Positions 59,309 through 64,000 of a stretch of 64,000 nucleotides of DNA are shown here, piece by piece. Every line of letters begins with the position of its first letter. Position 1 is the first letter of the stretch. The notes below the pieces were generated by a model. That model saw only the letters and a list, made by a program, of their open reading frames with translations. It did no database searches and was not told the origin of the DNA. This DNA comes from Benincasa hispida (taxonomy: Eukaryota > Streptophyta > Magnoliopsida > Cucurbitales > Cucurbitaceae). The stretch covers positions 85,120,447 to 85,184,446 of the forward strand of contig NC_052357.1 of the NCBI RefSeq assembly GCF_009727055.1, given 5' to 3'. Both the position numbers and the translations under genes were made by a program.

Positions 59309-61740
59309 TGAAAATGACTAATTATTGAAATGTTTTAAAAAAGACAAAAAAAATTATTTTATTGAAAAACACATTTTCTCTAGTTATTCCAAATACGTCC
59401 AAATTGTCAAAATGAGTATACTAAAGTTTGTGTTAGTGAACTTTAGGTTGAATCTCTTCGGCCTATTGTACATTTGTACTTAAAATTGAAAGAAATAACA
59501 TCATTTAAAAAAGAAAAAAACTACAAAAGGTATAAAAATATAGAAAAAACAAAAATTAAAGTGAGTAATAACTCATATTGCTACAAACAAAAGATGCAAA
59601 AAGTTTACAAATCAATAGGAAAAATACACAACTAATAACTTTAAATATGACATATTAATTGACTGATATACCAAAAAATATAGATTTGTTAAAAGGGCAA
59701 AATTGGTATACGGAATAAACTAAAATTTAAAATTGATAATTTTTTCATATCTACAATTTTACATACGTTGAAGACATGGTTATTTATACATTTTGGATTT
59801 GTTACCCATTACAAATTTCCTTTATAAAATTCATTATCATACTAATTCTCAAGCATGTTTTGAATTCTTTTCTCTTTTTTAATAATAGACCAGCCTTCAA
59901 ATCAATATCTATTGACTTGATTTTTGGACATCTTTCCAAAGAAAAAAAAAACTTTTGACTTTGTTGAGAGAAAAAGAGAAAAGAGATAAGATTTTTTTGT
60001 AAAGCAATAAGATTCTACTAACCGTTAGATAGTTTGGTATAGGATATATTGACAATCCAAATGTTTTTTCAATTTTTTTTAAATGTTTAGTGTGAAAATG
60101 TGAATCTTCGACTTCAAAAAAATGAGTATATATTAATTACATCTGAGATATGCTCATTTTGATATCATTAACAATCCTTATCAAATGAACATGATATTTA
60201 GAATTAACAATAATAGAAAGAGACTATTATAATTAAAATTTATAGACAAATACTAACAAATATTGGCCAACAAATGTGTTGTGTTTGCCGAAATTTCAAC
60301 AAAACCTAAAGTAAGTTCGAGCTTTGAGTTTAAATAGTTTCAACTTATTGTAAAAGAGCATATTTTCATTTTCTTCCATCCTTGTATAAATAAAGAAGAA
60401 AATGCATGAAGATCAAATAAGTAGTCTGATAAGGTCAAAACACACAAACATCATAGATGCTCATGACATGACTTATTAAGAATAACACATATATTACTTC
60501 ATAAGGAATCTAGGGATGTAGACGACTTAAAACGTGATACTATTTCAATTCTACAGTGACATACTACGTCGACACAAAAGGACATGCCATTGACTGCATA
60601 TTTTTCTTACTCCATAAAGTCCTACACTTAAGTTAAATTGACGAATGAGCACATCTTTACATCACACGTCTAATTAATCTCTTGAGTCATTATTTTAGGT
60701 ACCGTAGATCTCCCCCATCTCACTCGAACTAGGTCATTTATCTCCATCTCACCTAAGTCAAATTGCACGTAATCAAATCCATCCATATTGGAGCTATACT
60801 TCCCTATACAACTCCTAGATTATCTTATCTTAATAGTCAAACTAAGACGGCCATCAATCTCATCTTATGTTCCAAACTAGTACAACTCACGTTGTATGCC
60901 ATCACTATGATGTTTAATTGCTTCAATTTAAACGGTTTTTTTTTTTAAAAAAAAAAAAATTGCAATTTTTTAAAGTTATTATAAAAATATATAACTTTTC
61001 AAACTATTTAGAAAAACATTATAGTTTTTAAGAATATCACATATTTTTAAAACACATATTCGAAGACAAAAAATCAACCTTTTTTTTTAAAAAAAAATGG
61101 AAGACTGCATGTTCACATGTGACCTTACTAAAAATAAATAAAAGATCACATGTTCAACATACGACCTTGTGAAAAGATGTAAACAACTTGAAAATACGAT
61201 TACAAAGTAAGAGAGATAAAAGTAATATTTAATCATATGAAGTATTCCCCCTTTTTTTGATTATTTTATTCAAACAAAAGCAAAAATCGCGAATTTGCAA
61301 TAACAATTATCGGATCCCTAATTTTGAAGAATTGAGTAGGGGAAGGAATCAAGAAAGGGGATGAAGCAAAGGCTTCCAAAAATGCGTGGGTGACGGAAAA
61401 TAACAACCTCTTCCCCTTCATCCTTCAACGTTATAGTCAGATCAATGGCGAAGGCAGTCCAAAAGTTGGGCTCCTAGGAGCATCTTGGTGGAGTTGGAGG
61501 GCATGTAAGGAGCACAATTTGTCAGAGGATTGATTCTAAATTTATCCTTGGAAATAAGTGTTTTAAGAAGGCCGTTTTTAAAACAACAATATTTTTTAAA
61601 ATAATTTTTTTTAAAAAAAAAAATCTATTTTTATAAAACCCCCCCAAAAATTTCACTTAAAAAAAAGTCTCAATTTAAAGTATATGGCAGTAAATATTTT
61701 CTGATAAAAATTGTAGAATCTTAAGAGTGGACACAAATTT

Positions 61741-62107
61741 AGAAGAGAGGGTGAATTAATATGAGAGAGCATGAGAAGAGTGGTTGGTGGAGTCAGTGAG
61801 CGTACGACTTAGACAATGGTAGCCTTGGACAGCTCGACAGATAACCCCAAAACAAGATCCAATTTCAGATTCTTCTCTTATTTCAATAAATCCAGACACC
61901 CAATACGAACCCACCACGTGCCACCTACCCCTCCAACAGCTTCATTTTCTGACACGTGTGCATCTTAGGCCCACACGCCCAGTACTAAACCATATCAACC
62001 TTCATCATTTCTCAAATCTTCACCCTTCTCTCTTACAATAATATCAATATAGATTCCTTTCCTAAAACTTTACATACCAAAATTATATAACTTCTAGTTC
62101 TAGTCCG
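61741..62107 (+). promoter_or_regulatory. Promoter-like region with two G-boxes
   Basis: CACGTG cores at 61915-61920 (ccaccacgtgccacc) and 61953-61958 (gacacgtgtgc), both ABRE-like, followed by a CT-rich tract (about 62005-62035). The base composition is clearly higher in GC than the surrounding spacer. Confidence 0.45.
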
Positions 62108-62281
62108 ATGCCCTTTCTCTCCATCCAGACAAACAAATGCATTTGCTTCGGATCCTTTCCTCTCGTCTCCGCTTGCCGAGTGATATCAACCTCTAGGTTT
62201 TGTCCATTTTTTAGTGCAAATGAGACCTCCTCACGAACTTTGCGGGTGAATACGAGACATAAAATGATGCTATGCTTTTGA
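62108..62281 (+). CDS. Short open frame of unknown status, 57 aa
   Basis: ATGCCCTTTCTCTCC to TGA, starting MPFLSIQTNKCICFGSFPLV, in the position expected for a transcript driven by the G-box region upstream. There is no recognisable domain. It could be a chance frame or part of a longer spliced gene whose other exons I cannot see. Confidence 0.2.
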   Translation: MPFLSIQTNKCICFGSFPLVSACRVISTSRFCPFFSANETSSRTLRVNTRHKMMLCF

Positions 62282-63600
62282 CAGTGTCAATTTATCACAT
62301 CTGAATAATGTTGTTAAGTTTTAAAATTTTGGATTTTAATTAAAAAAATACCTAAAATGCTTTACTCACATTATATTCAATAAACACTTTCAAGCTTCAT
62401 TGCACATGCAACTAGCCAGCATTCTACACCTTCAGAAGACTTTCATGTTTCATTTTGTCCATTACCTCTGTTTTCAAATTTTTAAAAAACTAAACCAAAA
62501 TATTTACATATAATACCTAAATATCACAATTTATCTGTGATAGCTAACGATAAATAGCGATACACTATTATCTATATAAATGTATTTTTCTATTAATTAA
62601 AAATATTTTTAACAGTTTTGTTATTTAAAATAATTTCTTGTTATTTTATCGTTATTTGATTTTCTGTAATAATTTTTCTCTTTTTGTCAATTTAATAAAT
62701 TTATTATTATTTTAATTTTGAAAAGCATACCTTTGTCTACCAACAAATAATGTTTCAAGAAACTAAAAAAGAAAGTGGTTACCTTAATACGTTTGGAGTA
62801 TTTTTAGTAGTGGAATAATCAAATCATTATTTTTGTCAAAAAAAAAAAAACAAAAAAACAAAAAAACAAAAAAACAATGCTGGTTTCTCTGGATTTTTTT
62901 TCTTCTTTAAATAAGAAAAGTAATAAAAAGAAAATTAAAACTTACCTAACAAATTAGCATTTCAGTATAAATTGCATAAATTGATTGCTCTCAAACTTTA
63001 CACAACACTCATCTCAAATAACGAGTAGAACTAAAATCAAAACATTATTTCTTCAAAATTCAAAACAAAACAAAACATAAAAAATGGGGAAAAAAAATAC
63101 TTTTCAAATCCTAAAATAAAGCCAAAACGGTAATAAAAATTAATGTAAGTGTTAGAAAAAAGAAAATGATTTTTTTTTTGGAATATTCTTATAAATAGAA
63201 AAATCTAAAAAATATTTATACTCTATAGCAAAAAAATTTAAAAGTGTTTTATATTTTTCGAATTTTTTGTTATAAATTATAAATATTTTTAAATATTTTC
63301 TATATTTAAGAAGGTTTCTTTCTTTTTTTTTCTGTATGAACGTATCATCAAATTCATCCAACCAAACCTTGTAAGTGCATCCACTACTGGATTTATAATT
63401 TTTCAATATTTTTTTTCTAACATAAGAGATTCAAAATTAGCCCCACTAAACAGTGATCACTTATATAAACAAAAACGATATAGATATATATTTAAGAATT
63501 AATGGAGATGGAGCTGTTATTTATAGGATCTCCACCAAGAAAAAGAAAACTGAAATGCAAAATAAATTAAAAAAGTAAAAGTCTTTTCTTTTCACATTTA
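62282..63600. other. AT-rich spacer
   Basis: No gene seen. A period-8 repeat (caaaaaaa) occupies about 62838-62876. Confidence 0.5.
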
Positions 63601-64000
63601 GGAAAAAAAAAATTGGGAATGGGCCACAAGGGATGTTTAACAAGTCATGAGAAAAAGCCAGCTGGCAAAGAGGCTGGTGTTGGTGGAAGGCATCGCAAGG
63701 CGAATTTGAAATTAGGAGTTAAAAAGGTGGACGCACAGATGGGGTCCACGTCGTTCAGAGAATTCCACGTGGAGCCCTAAAATTGACTTTACCGTACACG
63801 TCTACATTGACGGCCCCACCGAATACGAATCAATTATGAAACTCAAAAACTCAAAAGTAAGAAATTCGTTATTTAAAAAAAAAAAAAGAAAGAAATTCCA
63901 TACCACCCTAAAACGGCGTCGTCGTCGGAGATCTTAAGAATTCCATACCACCCTCCCCCACACGTGAGCTGGATTCCAATTCCCACCACGAAAATCTCGT
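63601..64000. promoter_or_regulatory. Probable promoter of a gene beyond the right edge
   Basis: GC content rises and a palindromic G-box TCCACGTGGA (63764-63773), a related tccacgtcgt (about 63745), another CACGTG (63961-63966) and an aaacggcgtcgtcgtcgg tract (about 63910) appear. A direct repeat aattccataccaccct occurs twice (about 63895 and 63941). No coding start is visible. Confidence 0.45.

Larger units (their letters stand above)
57991..61740. other. AT-rich intergenic DNA
   Basis: No gene recognised. Short frames (for example 60763-60948) lack domains. A tttttaaaaaaaaaa palindromic run lies near 60939-60960. Confidence 0.5.

Noticed and set aside
1..64000. tRNA or rRNA genes
   Set aside because: No T-arm and A/B box combinations or rRNA segments were seen; tRNA-like motifs belong to retroelement primer sites.

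Overview
The window is nuclear DNA from a flowering plant, most likely a dicot. It is AT-rich, the four supported host genes have short exons with GT-AG introns, and more than half of the sequence is retrotransposon or MITE-type repeat. Repeat style and codon use give an impression of a cucurbit-like genome, but nothing here proves the species. There are no bacterial, organellar or CRISPR features.

Layout. (1) 1-21.5 kb is a nest of decayed LTR retrotransposons: the integrase tail and LTR of a chromovirus-type Ty3/gypsy element (185-2590, possibly continuing at 20578-21460), a DNA-transposon end and minisatellite (2596-2979), a nearly complete but heavily mutated Athila-type Ty3/gypsy element with both LTRs (2980-13146), an inverted Ty1/copia LTR (13147-14993), and a copia internal region lacking most reverse transcriptase with its 3' LTR (14994-20577). 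(2) 21.5-24.9 kb is AT-rich spacer holding a clean hAT-like MITE and a Tourist-like element. (3) 24.9-32.8 kb holds two convergent host genes: THO5 (THO complex subunit, + strand, 8 exons) and DCL (chloroplast DUF3223 protein, - strand, 3 exons, with a TRIM solo LTR in intron 1). (4) 33.7-39.7 kb is a non-autonomous LTR element with chromovirus-type PBS and a 71-bp minisatellite inside each LTR. (5) 41.0-44.2 kb is a MITE-like element, a 230-bp tandem promoter duplication and a COR27/COR28-like gene (+, 5 exons). (6) 45.7-49.4 kb is an inverted LTR fragment, AT-rich spacer and a Tourist-like MITE. (7) 49.5-53.0 kb is COQ10 (+, 4 coding exons). (8) 53-64 kb is mostly AT-rich intergenic DNA with a possible short cysteine-rich peptide gene near 55.77 kb, a probable solo LTR (57517-57990), orphan promoter-like G-box clusters and, at the right edge, what looks like the promoter of a gene beyond the window.

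The host genes do not form a pathway: they serve mRNA export (THO5), plastid rRNA processing (DCL), cold, light and clock signalling (COR27-like) and mitochondrial ubiquinone function (COQ10). From memory of Arabidopsis locus numbers, THO5/DCL and THO5/COR27 are also close neighbours there, so 24.9-44.2 kb looks like an old linkage group that retroelements have since expanded. I found no unambiguous new biological system. The most interesting items are the duplicated evening-element promoter of the COR27-like gene, the micro-ORF at 55767, the shared LTR minisatellites and the irregular architecture of the retrotransposon nest.
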